The translations under genes and the position numbers were made by a program. DNA of 64,000 nucleotides, from contig NZ_JAENZZ010000001.1 of NCBI RefSeq assembly GCF_016612865.1, positions 1,674,001 through 1,738,000 of the forward strand. Reading direction: 5' to 3'. Position 1 is the stretch's first letter, and the number at the start of each line of letters is the position of its first letter. The stretch comes from Blastococcus sp. TML/M2B. GTDB lineage: Bacteria; Actinomycetota; Actinomycetes; Mycobacteriales; Geodermatophilaceae. Below the pieces are notes generated by a model. That model was not told the DNA's origin. It searched no databases and saw only the letters and a program-made list of their open reading frames with translations. Of this stretch, positions 1 to 12,386 are shown piece after piece.

Positions 1-2430
<2,430 letters not shown>

Positions 2431-2434
<4 letters not shown>

Positions 2435-3805
2435 GCTCCCCGGTCCGGCAACTGCGCGACGACCTGGTCGCGCGCGGGCTGGTCGAGCAGCTGCCGGCAG
2501 CGTTCCGGGCCGGGCTGACCCGGTTCGGCACGCCGCCGGCCGGCGAGCTCGCCGCGCTGACCGGGGCCGCCGAGGACCTCGCCGGGCGCCTGGCCTCCGG
2601 CGGGGTCGGGGACGCCGACCTGCCGCTGCTGGTCCGGGTCCTCTACGTCGCCCGCCGTGCCGACCTGCTCGCCGGGCACGGGCTGCCGACGCCGGCCTAC
2701 GACGTGCTCGGCGGGTTCCGGGAGAACCTCGACCGCCCGCTGGGCGCCCGGCTCCCCGAGCGGCCGTCGGCCGGGGGACGCCGCTGGCGGCTGCTCGGCC
2801 GCTCGGTCGGCTTCCCGATCGGCATCCCGGCGTGCGTGCTCAACGGCAGCGAGGCGTGGGTGCGGCACAACGTCGCCAACGGCTGGAACGTGCTCACCTA
2901 CAAGACCGTGCGCGGCCGCGCCCACCCGGCCAACGAGGCGCCGAACTGGGTGCTCGCCGCCCGGGAGACCGCGAGCCTCGCCCCCGGGGCGGACGCCGAC
3001 GTCGTGGCCGACCCGTGGGACTGGGTGCCGACCGGGCACCCGCGAGGTCAGCAGCGTCAACTCCTTCGGCGTGCCCTCGCCCGAGCCCGCGGAGTGGATG
3101 GCCGACCTCGCCCGGGCGGTCGCCGCGGTGGGCGAGGAGCAGCTGCTCCTGGTCAGCGTCATGGGGGAGGACCCCGAGGGTCGCGGCGACGTCGCCGCCC
3201 TGGCCGGCGACTTCGCCCGCACGGCGCTCATGGCCCGCGAGGCCGGCGCGCAGGTCGTCGAGCTCAACCTCTCCTGCCCGAACACCCTCGACCGCTCGGC
3301 GAGCGGCGTGAAGCCGCCGCTGTGCCTGGACCCCGACGCCACCGTGGCCGTCGTCGAGCACGTCCGCCGCGCGCTCGACGACGGCGCCGGGCTGGTCGCC
3401 AAGCTCTCCTGGCTCGACGAGCCGCAGCTGGCCGCGCTCGTGCCGCGCCTCGCGCCCCTGGTCGACGGGATCGCGGGCATCAACACCGTGCAGAGCCGGG
3501 TGCGCCGCAGCGACGGCACCCCGACCTTCCCCGGGCGCGAGCTGGCCGGGCTGTCGGGCATCGCCGTCCGCGAGCCGGCGCTGGACTTCACCCGGCGGCT
3601 GGTCGCGCTGCGCGAGGCCGGCGGCGTCCCCTTCGACGTCCTCGCCATGGGCGGGGTCACCGACCCGGCGTCGTTCGAGGCGCTGTTCGCCACCGGCGCC
3701 GACGCGGTGCAGACCGCGGCCGGCGCCTTCGCCGACCCCGGGCTGGCCGCGTCCTGCACCGCCGCGCTGGCGAGCACCCTGCCACGATCCGGAGGAAACC
3801 CGTGA
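2431..3805 (+). pseudogene. pyrD: Dihydroorotate dehydrogenase-like protein, frameshifted
   Basis: By position (carB-X-pyrF) and motifs this is the flavin enzyme that oxidises dihydroorotate to orotate. It starts at GTG 2431, overlapping the carB stop, and ends in GTGA overlap with pyrF. The first part (to about base 3041) has GRSVGFPIGIPACVLNGSEA and YKTVRGRAHPANEAPNW. The rest is in the +1 frame: EVSSVNSFGVPSPEPAEW, NLSCPNT, GINTVQSRVRR and VLAMGGVTDP. In NLSCPNT the Cys sits where class 1 enzymes carry their catalytic Cys (class 2 have Ser). The frame changes at about 3038-3046, in a caccc run; removing one C joins both halves. Repaired length is about 457 residues, longer than typical dihydroorotate dehydrogenases. 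An essential pathway gene is unlikely to be dead between intact carB and pyrF, so a base error is the likely cause. No pyrK is visible. Confidence 0.75.
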
Positions 3806-4608
3806 CCGCACCCTTCGGCTCCCGCCTCGCCGATGCCGTCGCCGCCCGCGGTCCGCTGTGCGTGGGCATCGACCCGCACCCGCCGCTGCTGGAGCGCTGG
3901 GGGTTGCCGGACAGCCCGGAGGGCCTGGCCCGGTTCACCGACGCCGTCGTCGACGCGCTGGCCGGGTCGGTCGCCGTCCTCAAGCCGCAGGCGGCCTTCT
4001 ACGAGCGGCACGGCTCGCGGGGCCTGGCGGTGCTGGAGGACGGCGTCGCCCGCGCCCGCGCCGCCGGGGCCCTGGTGCTGCTGGACGCCAAGCGCGGGGA
4101 CATCGACTCCACGATGGCCGCCTACGCCGACTACCTGCGCCCCGACCACCCGCTGGCGGTCGACGCGATGACGGTGAGCCCCTTCCTGGGCGCCGGCTCG
4201 CTGCAGCCCGCCGTCGACACCGCCCGCGCGCACGGGGGAGGGCTGTTCGTCCTGGCGCGGACCTCCAACCCGGACGCCGGCTCCCTCCAGCTGGTCGGAT
4301 CGCCGTCGGTCGCGCAGCGCGTCGTCGACACCGTGGCGGGCTGGAACGCGGAGACCCCGGGCGGCTCGTTCGGCGTCGTCGTCGGCGCCACGCTGAGCGA
4401 CCTCGACGTCGACCTGGGCGGGCTCGGGGGGCCGGTGCTCGCCCCGGGCCTGGGCGCCCAGGGCGGGTCGCCCGAGGACGTGCGCCGGCTGTTCGGCGCC
4501 GGCTTGGTCGTGCTGCCCAGCGTCTCGCGGGACGTGCTCTCCGCCGGCCCGGGCACCGCGGCGCTGCGGGCGGCGGCCGACCGCTGGTCGGCGGCGCTCG
4601 CCGGCTGA
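3802..4608 (+). CDS. pyrF: Orotidine 5'-phosphate decarboxylase (type 2)
   Basis: Decarboxylates OMP to UMP, the last step of de novo pyrimidine synthesis. 268 residues from GTG 3802, preceded by GGAGGAAA 3 bases upstream and overlapping the pyrD stop by four bases. Seen: CVGIDPHP at the N-terminus (residues about 18-25), LKPQAAFYERHG, the catalytic LLDAKRGDIDSTM and the phosphate-binding LAPGLGAQGG near the C-terminus. The DxKxxDI-type core in DAKRGDIDST and the length fit the longer type 2 (mycobacterial) family. It closes the pyrimidine operon; a gap of 342 bases without a gene follows. Confidence 0.96.
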   Translation: MTAPFGSRLADAVAARGPLCVGIDPHPPLLERWGLPDSPEGLARFTDAVVDALAGSVAVLKPQAAFYERHGSRGLAVLEDGVARARAAGALVLLDAKRGDIDSTMAAYADYLRPDHPLAVDAMTVSPFLGAGSLQPAVDTARAHGGGLFVLARTSNPDAGSLQLVGSPSVAQRVVDTVAGWNAETPGGSFGVVVGATLSDLDVDLGGLGGPVLAPGLGAQGGSPEDVRRLFGAGLVVLPSVSRDVLSAGPGTAALRAAADRWSAALAG

Positions 4609-4950
4609 GCCGTCGGCCGGACCGGCCGGGACCGCGTCCCCACCGGCGTGTCGCGCGTGCGGCGTGTCGCGCTCCGGCGCCTTGCCGATCGGTCGGGAAC
4701 CGGTTCGGAACGGGTCCGTCCGCATCCACCCCTGACCTGCGGTGATCACGAAGGGTGAGCGGCGCGGTCACCCGGCCGTGCGCGGTGCCGGTGCCTCCTG
4801 CGAGCCGCGCAGCGGATGGTGTCGTGACCTGCGGATTTGCCTCATACTCGCCGGATCGTGAGGCTCAGGGCGCACGTCGCACCCACCACCCTGGATCCGC
4901 GAACAGCACCGCCGGCGACGCCGCCGGCGACGACACGATTGGGTCGCACC
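4609..4950. other. Gene-free gap between pyrF and mihF, probable mihF promoter region
   Basis: I see no convincing gene here. Near the left edge is a GC-rich dyad (cggccggaccggccg) that could be part of a pyrF terminator, but it has almost no loop. At 4839-4864 there is a short inverted repeat, GCCTCA then TGAGGC, with 14 bases between. The left arm overlaps a possible -10 element CATACT (4843-4848); no good -35 stands at 17 bases. The last 60 bases include a repeated ccgccggcgacg block. A promoter for mihF is expected because it begins a new transcription unit, but the exact site is not resolved. Confidence 0.35.
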
Positions 4951-5277
4951 ATGCCCCTTCCCGAACTGTCCCCGGAACAGCGCGCAGCCGCACTCGAGAA
5001 GGCCGCCGCCGCGCGCAAGGCGCGCGCCGAGCTGCGCGAGCGGCTCAAGAGCAAGGGCGCGACCGTCGGCGACGTCCTCAAGCAGGGCGAGACCGACGAG
5101 GTGATCGGCAAGATGCGCGTGTCGGCCGTCCTGGAGTCCCTCCCGGGCGTCGGCAAGGCGCGGGCTGCGAAGATCATGGAACGCCTGGAGATCTCCCCGA
5201 CGCGCCGCGTCCGGGGCCTGGGCGCCAACCAGCGCCGGGCGCTGGAGACGGAGTTCGCGGCCGACCAGGACGCCTGA
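4951..5277 (+). CDS. mihF: Integration host factor, actinobacterial type (mIHF)
   Basis: Small nucleoid-associated DNA-binding protein of Actinobacteria, which bends and compacts chromosomal DNA. 108 residues from ATG 4951 ([18 protein letters not shown]), close to the usual 105 or so. The N-terminal half is a basic, alanine-rich helix ([18 protein letters not shown]). The C-terminal half holds the helix-two-turn-helix signature [20 protein letters not shown] followed by [12 protein letters not shown] and ANQRRALE. The reading frame is open upstream to 4837, but the extension has no family resemblance, so ATG 4951 is preferred. The pyrF-mihF-gmk-rpoZ order is the usual actinobacterial arrangement. 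Confidence 0.96.
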   Translation: MPLPELSPEQRAAALEKAAAARKARAELRERLKSKGATVGDVLKQGETDEVIGKMRVSAVLESLPGVGKARAAKIMERLEISPTRRVRGLGANQRRALETEFAADQDA

Positions 5278-5321
5278 GCCCCGTTCCGGCCCGCACGCGC
5301 ACGACCGGACGAGGACGACGA

Positions 5322-5909
5322 GTGGCAGCGAAGGCACCGGCACGGCTCACCGTGCTCTCCGGACCCTCCGGGGTCGGCAAGGGCACCGTGGTCGCCGAGG
5401 TCCGGCGGAGGCATCCCGACGTCTGGGTGTCGGTGTCCGCCACCACCCGCCGCCCCCGGCCCGGCGAGGTCGACGGCGTCCACTACCACTTCGTGGACGC
5501 CGCCGAGTTCGACCGGCTGGTCGCCACCGACGGGCTGCTGGAGTGGGCCGAGTACGCGGGCAACCGCTACGGCACCCCGGCCGCTCCGGTGCGCGCGCAG
5601 CTGGCCGCCGGTGCTCCGGCCCTGCTGGAGATCGAGCTGCAGGGCGCCCGCCAGGTGCGCGCCCGCGCTCCCGAGGCGCAGCTGGTCTTCCTCGCGCCGC
5701 CGTCCTGGGCCGAGCTGGTCAGCCGGCTGGCCGGTCGCGGCTCCGAACCGGCCGAGGTCCAGGAGGCCCGGCTGGCCATCGCGCAGGCCGAGCTGGACGC
5801 CGCCGGGGAGTTCGACGTGGTGGTCGTCAACGACGACGTGGCCCGCGCCGCCGACGAGTTGGTAGGCTTGCTGACTGCGCCCTCGCCCGGACTCGTGCCG
5901 GGGGAGTAG
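5322..5909 (+). CDS. gmk: Guanylate kinase
   Basis: Phosphorylates GMP to GDP with ATP. 195 residues from GTG 5322 ([14 protein letters not shown]). The P-loop is [10 protein letters not shown] at residues about 13-22. The GMP-binding segment is [20 protein letters not shown], and [13 protein letters not shown] and [12 protein letters not shown] follow as in the family. The lid and the C-terminal helix [18 protein letters not shown] are complete. It lies 44 bases after mihF and 64 bases before rpoZ and is probably cotranscribed with rpoZ, pairing guanine nucleotide supply with RNA polymerase assembly. Confidence 0.97.
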   Translation: MAAKAPARLTVLSGPSGVGKGTVVAEVRRRHPDVWVSVSATTRRPRPGEVDGVHYHFVDAAEFDRLVATDGLLEWAEYAGNRYGTPAAPVRAQLAAGAPALLEIELQGARQVRARAPEAQLVFLAPPSWAELVSRLAGRGSEPAEVQEARLAIAQAELDAAGEFDVVVVNDDVARAADELVGLLTAPSPGLVPGE

Positions 5910-5973
5910 CGCCCACGAGGGAGAGCCCCACCGGTCCCTCCCTCCCGCTGTCGAATGAGGAGCACGCCCGCCC

Positions 5974-6237
5974 GTGTCCGGAGTCGCACCCGCCCCCGAG
6001 GGCATCACCAACCCGCCGATCGACGAGCTGCTCGAGCGCACCAGCAGCAAGTACGGCCTGGTCATCTTCGCCGCGAAGCGCGCCCGGCAGATCAACGCCT
6101 ACTACAGCCAGCTCTCCGAGGGCCTGCTGGAGTACGTCGGTCCGCTGGTCGACACCGCGCCGCAGGAGAAGCCGCTGTCGATCGCGCTCCGCGAGATCAA
6201 CGAGGGTCTGCTGACCCACACCGCCGGCGAGAACTGA
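5974..6237 (+). CDS. rpoZ: DNA-directed RNA polymerase subunit omega
   Basis: Smallest RNA polymerase subunit, which helps fold and hold beta-prime. 87 residues from GTG 5974. Seen: [20 protein letters not shown], then [18 protein letters not shown] (the conserved AKRARQIN core, residues about 33-40), then [13 protein letters not shown] and the C-terminal [24 protein letters not shown] at 5953-5962 is a plausible but distant ribosome-binding region, so the start is likely but not certain. A perfect 14-bp stem lies 43 bases downstream, which should end this unit. Confidence 0.96.
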   Translation: MSGVAPAPEGITNPPIDELLERTSSKYGLVIFAAKRARQINAYYSQLSEGLLEYVGPLVDTAPQEKPLSIALREINEGLLTHTAGEN

Positions 6238-6279
6238 GCCGGCCGCCCGGGCACCCGCCCCGGGCACCCCAGAAGTGAT

Positions 6280-6313
6280 GACGACGCCCCCGGTCCCGGC
6301 CGGGGGCGTCGTC
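6280..6313 (+). terminator. Strong hairpin terminator after rpoZ
   Basis: The arms GACGACGCCCCCGG (6280-6293) and CCGGGGGCGTCGTC (6300-6313) are perfectly complementary over 14 bp with a 6-base loop. It has no U tract, as is common for hairpin terminators in GC-rich Actinobacteria. It lies 43 bases after the rpoZ stop and 23 bases before the coaBC start, separating the two units. Confidence 0.8.
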
Positions 6314-6323
6314 GTGCCTGCGG

Positions 6324-6329
6324 CAGGAT
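6324..6329 (+). promoter_or_regulatory. Possible -10 hexamer for leaderless coaBC mRNA
   Basis: CAGGAT ends 6 bases before the coaBC ATG at 6336, the spacing expected if transcription starts on the first base of the start codon. It follows a strong terminator, so a promoter is needed in this short gap. No clear -35 hexamer is seen, and the first base is C rather than T. Confidence 0.4.
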
Positions 6330-6335
6330 GAGCGC

Positions 6336-7568
6336 ATGAGTCGGATCGTGCTGGGCGTCAGCGGGGGCGTGGCCGCGTACAAGGCGGCCCTGCTGCTGCG
6401 CGCCTTCACCGAGGCCGGGCACGACGTCCGCGTCGTCCCCACCCCGGCGGCGCTGCACTTCGTCGGCGCGGCCACCTTCGAGGCGCTGTCGGGCAACCCG
6501 GTGACCACCGACGTGTGGTCCGACGTCGACGAGGTCGCCCACGTCCGCATCGGGCAGACCGCCGACCTCGTCGTCGTCGCCCCGGCGACCGCCGACCTGC
6601 TGGCCCGGGCCGCCACCGGCCGCGCCGACGACCTGCTCACCGCCACGCTGCTCACCGCGCACTGCCCGGTGGTCTTCGTCCCGGCGATGCACACCGAGAT
6701 GTGGCTGCACCCCGCGACGCAGGACAACGTCGCCACCCTGCGCCGCCGCGGCGCGGTCGTCCTGCCGCCCGCGGTCGGCCGCCTGACCGGCCCCGACTCC
6801 GGCCCCGGCCGGCTGCCCGAGCCCGCCGACGTCGCCGCCCTGGCCGCCGTCGTCCTGGAGTCGGGGGCGGCCGCGCTCGCGCAGGACCTGGCCGGGCGCC
6901 GCGTCGTCATCAGCGCCGGCGGCACCCGCGAGCCGCTGGACCCGGTCCGCTACCTGGGCAACCGCTCCTCGGGCAAGCAGGGCTGGGCGCTGGCCCGCGT
7001 CGCCGCCGCCCGCGGCGCCGACGTCGTCCTGGTCGCGGCCAACGTCGAGCTGCCCGCGCCCTTCGGCGTCCGGGTGGTGCCGGTCGGCACCGCCGAGGAG
7101 CTGCGGACGGCGATGCACGCGGAGGCGGGGTCGGGCGGGGGAGCCATGGCCGACGTCCTGGTGATGAGCGCCGCCGTCGCCGACTTCCGCCCGGCGAGCG
7201 TGGCCGGCGCCAAGATGAAGAAGGACTCCGCGGGTGAGCCGGACTCCGTGCCGCTGGTCCGCAACGCCGACGTCCTCGCCGAGCTGGTGGCCGGGCGCCG
7301 CCCGGGGCAGCTGGTCGTGGGGTTCGCCGCCGAGACCGGGGACGCGGAGGCCGACGTGCTCACCCACGCCCGCGCGAAGCTCACCCGCAAGGGCTGCGAC
7401 CTGCTGGTCGTCAACGACGTCTCCGCCGGCCAGGTCTTCGGCAAGGAGGACAACTCCGTCGTCGTGCTGGCCGCCGACGGCGCGGCCGACGAGATCGGGC
7501 CCGGCCCGAAGGACTTGATCGCCGCCGGGATCTGGACGACGATCGCCGCCCGCCTCACCCCCGCCTGA
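6336..7568 (+). CDS. coaBC: Bifunctional phosphopantothenoylcysteine decarboxylase / phosphopantothenate-cysteine ligase
   Basis: Two successive steps of coenzyme A synthesis: ligation of cysteine to 4'-phosphopantothenate (CoaB) and decarboxylation to 4'-phosphopantetheine (CoaC). 410 residues from ATG 6336. The N-terminal flavoprotein domain (about 1-185) has [40 protein letters not shown] and [10 protein letters not shown]. The C-terminal CoaB domain (about 190-405) has [42 protein letters not shown] and FAAETGD. Both domains are complete and of normal length. It stands alone between a terminator and the metK leader. Confidence 0.97.
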   Translation: MSRIVLGVSGGVAAYKAALLLRAFTEAGHDVRVVPTPAALHFVGAATFEALSGNPVTTDVWSDVDEVAHVRIGQTADLVVVAPATADLLARAATGRADDLLTATLLTAHCPVVFVPAMHTEMWLHPATQDNVATLRRRGAVVLPPAVGRLTGPDSGPGRLPEPADVAALAAVVLESGAAALAQDLAGRRVVISAGGTREPLDPVRYLGNRSSGKQGWALARVAAARGADVVLVAANVELPAPFGVRVVPVGTAEELRTAMHAEAGSGGGAMADVLVMSAAVADFRPASVAGAKMKKDSAGEPDSVPLVRNADVLAELVAGRRPGQLVVGFAAETGDAEADVLTHARAKLTRKGCDLLVVNDVSAGQVFGKEDNSVVVLAADGAADEIGPGPKDLIAAGIWTTIAARLTPA

Positions 7569-7572
7569 CCCC

Positions 7573-7622
7573 GGGGATCCCCAGCCCCACCCGTCCCCGG
7601 CCGGGGGTCCGCCCCGGCCGGG
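7573..7622 (+). repeat. GC palindromes after coaBC, possible terminator
   Basis: Three short dyads lie together: GGGGATCCCC (7573-7582), CCCCGGCCGGGG (7595-7606) and an 11-base direct copy CCCCGGCCGGG (7612-7622). The first two are perfect palindromes. Alternative pairings between the copies could form a longer hairpin that ends coaBC transcription. The call is tentative because the loops would be very small. Confidence 0.4.
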
Positions 7623-7628
7623 TACCGT
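7623..7628 (+). promoter_or_regulatory. Possible -10 hexamer for metK
   Basis: TACCGT fits TANNNT. A transcript starting about 7 bases downstream would begin at 7634-7636, exactly at the left arm of the metK leader hairpin. No good -35 is visible. Confidence 0.4.
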
Positions 7629-7633
7629 GCCCC

Positions 7634-7669
7634 CACGAGTCGTGGAAGCGAACGGCTCGACGACTCGTG
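7634..7669 (+). promoter_or_regulatory. Perfect stem-loop in the metK leader
   Basis: CACGAGTCGT (7634-7643) and ACGACTCGTG (7660-7669) pair perfectly over 10 bp around a 16-base loop. The structure ends 23 bases before the metK ATG and 11 bases before the AGGAG ribosome-binding site (7681-7685). It does not match a SAM riboswitch class I can recognise: it is too short and has no multi-helix core. It could be an mRNA-stability or regulatory hairpin, or a protein-binding dyad in DNA. Confidence 0.55.
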
Positions 7670-7692
7670 CCCAGCGACCCAGGAGTACCGAC

Positions 7693-8889
<1,197 letters not shown>

Positions 8890-8944
8890 CCTCCTGAGCA
8901 CCCCCGTCCCACCCGACGACCCGGGTCCCGCGCGCCTGCCGCGC

Positions 8945-10900
8945 GTGGCCCGGGTCGTCGTCGACGTGCCGCTGGCGCACCTGGACCGGCCCTTCGACTA
9001 CGCCGTCCCCGAGAAGCTCGAGGACACCGTGCAGGCCGGCTGCCGGGTGCGGGTGCGGTTCCACGGCCGGCTGGTCGACGGCGTCGTCTGGGAGGTCGGG
9101 GACAGCACCGACTTCGCCGGCACCCTCCAGCCGCTGTCGCACGTCCCCTCCGGCGAGCCGGTGCTCACCCCGCAGGTGGCGCGGCTGGCCCGCACGGTGG
9201 CCGACCGGTACGCCGGGACGCTGAGCGACGTGCTGCGGCTGGCGCTGCCACCGCGGCGGGCGGCCGCGGAGAAGCGCGAGTCGCCGACGCCCGAGGCGCT
9301 GCCCGGGCCGCCGGACCCCGCGGGGTTCGCGCGCTACACGGCCGGCCCGGCGCTGCTCGACGCGCTCGCCGAGGGCCGGCCGGCGCGGGCGGTGTGGACG
9401 GCGCTGCCCGGGGAGGACTGGCCGGCCCGGCTGGTCGAGCTGTGCCGCGCCACGCTCTCCGGGCGGCGCGGCGCGCTGGTCGTCGTCCCCGACGGCCGGG
9501 ACCTGGACCGGCTCGCCGCGGCGGCAGCCGCGCTCCTCCCGGCGCACGCGTTCACCGTGCTGCGCGCCGACGACTCACCGGAGAAGCGCTACCGCTCGTT
9601 CCTGGCCGCCTCGCGCGGAGCGGCGCAGGTGGTGCTCGGTACGCGCGCGGCGATGTTCGCGCCGGTCCGGGACCTGGGCCTGGTGGTGATCTGGGACGAC
9701 GGGGACGACCTGCACGCCGACGAGCGCGCGCCGTACCCCCACGCCCGCGACGTGCTGGTCCAGCGCGCGTGGCTGGACGACTGCGCCGCCGTGGTCGCCG
9801 GGACCACGCGCACCGCGGAGGGCGCGCTGCTGGTCGAGTCGGGGTGGGCGCACGAGCTGGTGGCGGACCGGGCGGTGCTGCGGTCCGCGGCGCCGCGCGT
9901 GCAGGCGCTCGGCGAGGACTTCGAGCTGGCCCGCGACGCCGCCGCCCGCTCGGCCCGGCTGCCCTCCCTGGCGCACGAGGCGGCACGGAAGGCGCTGGCC
10001 GCCGACACCCCGGTCCTGGTGCAGGTGCCGCGCCGCGGTTACGTGCCCTCGCTGGCCTGCGCGCGCTGCCGCGCGCCGGCCCGCTGCGCGCACTGCTCGG
10101 GGCCGCTGGGCATCTCCCCGCGCCCCGGACCCGGGGGCACCCGCATCCCGGCCTGCCGGTGGTGCGCCCGGCCGGCGGCCACCTTCGACTGCCCGCACTG
10201 CCACGGCACGAAGCTGCGCGCCTCGGTCATCGGTGACTCGCGGACGGCGGAGGAGCTCGCCCGCGCCTTCCCCGGCGCGGCGATGCGGACGTCGGGCAGC
10301 ACCTCGGGCGTGCTGGCCACCGTGCCGGGCGGGGCGTCCCTCGTCGTCGCCACGCCGGGCGCCGAGCCGGTGGCCGAGGGCGGGTACGGCGCGGCGCTGC
10401 TGCTGGACTCGTGGGCGCTGCTGGGCCGCGCCGACCTGCGGGCGGGGGAGGAGACGCTGCGCCGCTGGATGAACGCCGCGACGCTCGTGCGCCCGGCCGC
10501 GGCCGGCGGTCACGTCGTCGTCGCGGCGGACGCCGGGCACCCCGTCGTCCAGGCGCTGGTGCGCTGGGACCCCGCCTGGCTGGCCGCCCGCGAGCTGGCC
10601 GACCGGCGTGAGCTGGGCTTCCCGCCGGTCACCCGGATGGCGTCGGTCGCGGGCTCCCCGGCCGCGCTGGCCGAGTTCCTCGAGGCGCTCCGGCTGCCCG
10701 AGGGCGCCGACCTGCTCGGCCCGGTGCCCGAGCGGCCGCGGCCCGGCCAGGAGGGGGAGCGGGAGCGCTACCTGGTCCGCGTGCCGCGCGCGGCCGGCGC
10801 GGCGCTGGCGCACGCGCTCGCCGAGGTGCAGGGCGTGCGCAGCGCGAAGAAGGTGCCCGAGCACATCCGCGTCCAGCTGGACCCGCTCGACCTCGTCTGA
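8945..10900 (+). CDS. priA: Probable replication restart protein PriA (helicase-inactive actinobacterial form)
   Basis: PriA reloads the replisome at stalled forks. 651 residues from GTG 8945. The N-terminal DNA-binding domain is [21 protein letters not shown] degenerate helicase core follows: no Walker A GxGKT is seen where expected (the region reads [17 protein letters not shown]), and the DEEH box is replaced by [14 protein letters not shown], although [18 protein letters not shown] is kept. The zinc-binding cysteines are present as [13 protein letters not shown] and [18 protein letters not shown] (residues about 370-420). This matches the known actinobacterial PriA that lacks ATPase residues. 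An in-frame CTG at 8894 would add LSTPVPPDDPGPARLPR, so the start is uncertain. Confidence 0.9.
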   Translation: MARVVVDVPLAHLDRPFDYAVPEKLEDTVQAGCRVRVRFHGRLVDGVVWEVGDSTDFAGTLQPLSHVPSGEPVLTPQVARLARTVADRYAGTLSDVLRLALPPRRAAAEKRESPTPEALPGPPDPAGFARYTAGPALLDALAEGRPARAVWTALPGEDWPARLVELCRATLSGRRGALVVVPDGRDLDRLAAAAAALLPAHAFTVLRADDSPEKRYRSFLAASRGAAQVVLGTRAAMFAPVRDLGLVVIWDDGDDLHADERAPYPHARDVLVQRAWLDDCAAVVAGTTRTAEGALLVESGWAHELVADRAVLRSAAPRVQALGEDFELARDAAARSARLPSLAHEAARKALAADTPVLVQVPRRGYVPSLACARCRAPARCAHCSGPLGISPRPGPGGTRIPACRWCARPAATFDCPHCHGTKLRASVIGDSRTAEELARAFPGAAMRTSGSTSGVLATVPGGASLVVATPGAEPVAEGGYGAALLLDSWALLGRADLRAGEETLRRWMNAATLVRPAAAGGHVVVAADAGHPVVQALVRWDPAWLAARELADRRELGFPPVTRMASVAGSPAALAEFLEALRLPEGADLLGPVPERPRPGQEGERERYLVRVPRAAGAALAHALAEVQGVRSAKKVPEHIRVQLDPLDLV

Positions 10901-10908
10901 GCCACGCC

Positions 10909-10914
10909 TACGAT
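10909..10914 (+). promoter_or_regulatory. Possible -10 hexamer for leaderless def mRNA
   Basis: TACGAT (TANNNT) ends exactly 6 bases before the GTG of def at 10921, so transcription would start on the start codon. The priA-def gap is only 20 bases and has no ribosome-binding site, which supports a leaderless start. Confidence 0.45.
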
Positions 10915-10920
10915 CGACGG

Positions 10921-11454
10921 GTGAGCGTCACCCCCATCCGGCTGTACGGCGACCCCGTCCTGCGCACCCCCGCCGCCCCGGTCGTCGACTTCGACGCCGA
11001 GCTGCGGCAGCTGGTGGGCGACCTGACCGAGACGATGCACGCCGCCGGCGGGGCCGGGCTGGCCGCTCCGCAGATCGGGGTCGGCCTGCGGGTGTTCACC
11101 TGGTTCGTCGACGGCGAGGTCGGCCACCTGGTCAACCCCGACGTCGTCGCCGTGGGCGAGGAGGTCCAGGACGGCCCCGAGGGCTGCCTGTCGATCCCGG
11201 GCCTGCGCTACGACTGCCGGCGGCACCTGCACGTGGTGGCGTCGGGCTGGAACATGCACGGCGACCCGGTGCGGATCGAGGGCTCGGAGCTGCTGGCCCG
11301 CGCCATCCAGCACGAGACCGACCACCTCGACGGCGTGCTGTTCGTCGACCGCCTCGACGAGGTCGCCCGCGTCGAGGCCCTGGCCGAGCTCGAGGCCGCC
11401 GAGTGGGCCGGCATCCCCGCCTACCTCCCCGTCGTGAAAGTGAGCCCGCACTGA
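10921..11454 (+). CDS. def: Peptide deformylase
   Basis: Removes the formyl group from the N-terminal Met of new proteins. 177 residues from GTG 10921. All three family motifs are intact: GLAAPQIG (residues about 43-50), EGCLS with the metal-binding Cys, and HETDHLDG with both metal-binding His and the catalytic Glu. It precedes and overlaps fmt, which adds the formyl group to Met-tRNA, so the pair controls both ends of formyl-Met handling. The TGA at 11452 overlaps the fmt start region. Confidence 0.97.
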   Translation: MSVTPIRLYGDPVLRTPAAPVVDFDAELRQLVGDLTETMHAAGGAGLAAPQIGVGLRVFTWFVDGEVGHLVNPDVVAVGEEVQDGPEGCLSIPGLRYDCRRHLHVVASGWNMHGDPVRIEGSELLARAIQHETDHLDGVLFVDRLDEVARVEALAELEAAEWAGIPAYLPVVKVSPH

Positions 11455-12386
11455 AGGTCCTGTTCGCCGGTACGCCGGCGCCCGCCGTCCCGTCGCTGGA
11501 GGCGCTGCTGGCCTCGGACCACGAGGTGGCGGCGGTCCTCACCCGCCCCGACGCCCGGTCGGGGCGCGGCCGGACCGCCAGCCGGTCCCCGGTCGCCGAG
11601 CGCGCCGACGCCGCCGGCATCCCCGTGCTGCAGCCGCGCTCGCCGCGCGAGCCGGAGTTCCTCGACCAGCTGGCCGACCTCGCCGTCGACTGCGCGCCGG
11701 TGGTCGCCTACGGGGCGCTGATCCCGCAGGCCGCGCTCGACCTGCCCACCCACGGCTGGGTCAACCTGCACTTCTCGCTGCTGCCCGCCTGGCGCGGCGC
11801 CGCCCCGGTGCAGCACGCGATCATGGCCGGCGACGAGATCACCGGCGCGGCCACCTTCCGGCTCGAGGCGGGCCTGGACACCGGCCCGGTGTTCGGCACC
11901 GTCACCGAGGCCATCGGGCCGCGGGACACCGCCGGTGACCTCCTCGGCCGGCTCGCCGTCAGCGGCGCGCAGCTGCTGGTCGCCACCCTCGACGGCATCG
12001 CCGCCGGCGCGCTCGAGGCGCAGCCGCAGCCGGCCGACGGCGTCAGCCTGGCGCCGAAGGTCGAGACCGCCGACGCCCGCGTCGACTGGGCGCTGCCCGC
12101 GCACGTCGTCGACCGGCGGGTCCGCGGCGTGACGCCGGCACCCGGCGCGTGGACCACCTGGCGCGGCGACCGGCTGCGTCTGGGCCCGGTGACGCCGGTG
12201 GCGGACGCGCCGTCGCTGGCCCCGGGCGAGCTGGCGGTGGCCGGCCGCGACGTCCTCGCCGGCACGGGCACCGGTGCGGTGCGGCTGGGCGAGGTGCAGC
12301 CCGCCGGGAAGCGGATGATCCCCGCGGGGGACTGGGCGCGCGGCGCCCGGCTCACCGCCGGCGACCGGCTGGGGGAGACCGCGTGA
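11451..12386 (+). CDS. fmt: Methionyl-tRNA formyltransferase, apparent CTG start
   Basis: Formylates initiator Met-tRNA using 10-formyl-THF. 311 residues if started at CTG 11451 ([20 protein letters not shown]), which aligns with the family N-terminus M-K-x-x-F-A-G-T-P. No ATG, GTG or TTG is available in frame at this place. Seen: [32 protein letters not shown] (catalytic Asn/His loop, residues about 104-123), [11 protein letters not shown] and the C-terminal OB-like domain. It overlaps the def stop as CTGA, with GTGAG upstream as a weak ribosome-binding site. A base change at the start codon would equally explain the CTG. Confidence 0.92.
   Translation: MKVLFAGTPAPAVPSLEALLASDHEVAAVLTRPDARSGRGRTASRSPVAERADAAGIPVLQPRSPREPEFLDQLADLAVDCAPVVAYGALIPQAALDLPTHGWVNLHFSLLPAWRGAAPVQHAIMAGDEITGAATFRLEAGLDTGPVFGTVTEAIGPRDTAGDLLGRLAVSGAQLLVATLDGIAAGALEAQPQPADGVSLAPKVETADARVDWALPAHVVDRRVRGVTPAPGAWTTWRGDRLRLGPVTPVADAPSLAPGELAVAGRDVLAGTGTGAVRLGEVQPAGKRMIPAGDWARGARLTAGDRLGETA

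Noticed and set aside
3038..3050. Programmed ribosomal frameshift in pyrD
   Set aside because: No slippery heptamer plus downstream pseudoknot is evident, and similar one-base breaks recur in unrelated genes, which favours sequence error.
4613..4630. cggccggaccggccg as a pyrF terminator
   Set aside because: The perfect pairing leaves a single-base loop, and the alternative 5-bp stem is too short to call with confidence; mentioned only within the gap entry.
7569..7692. SAM riboswitch upstream of metK
   Set aside because: The leader after the likely promoter is about 60 bases with one hairpin only; no multi-helix or pseudoknot core fits SAM-I, SAM-II or SAM-IV as I know them.
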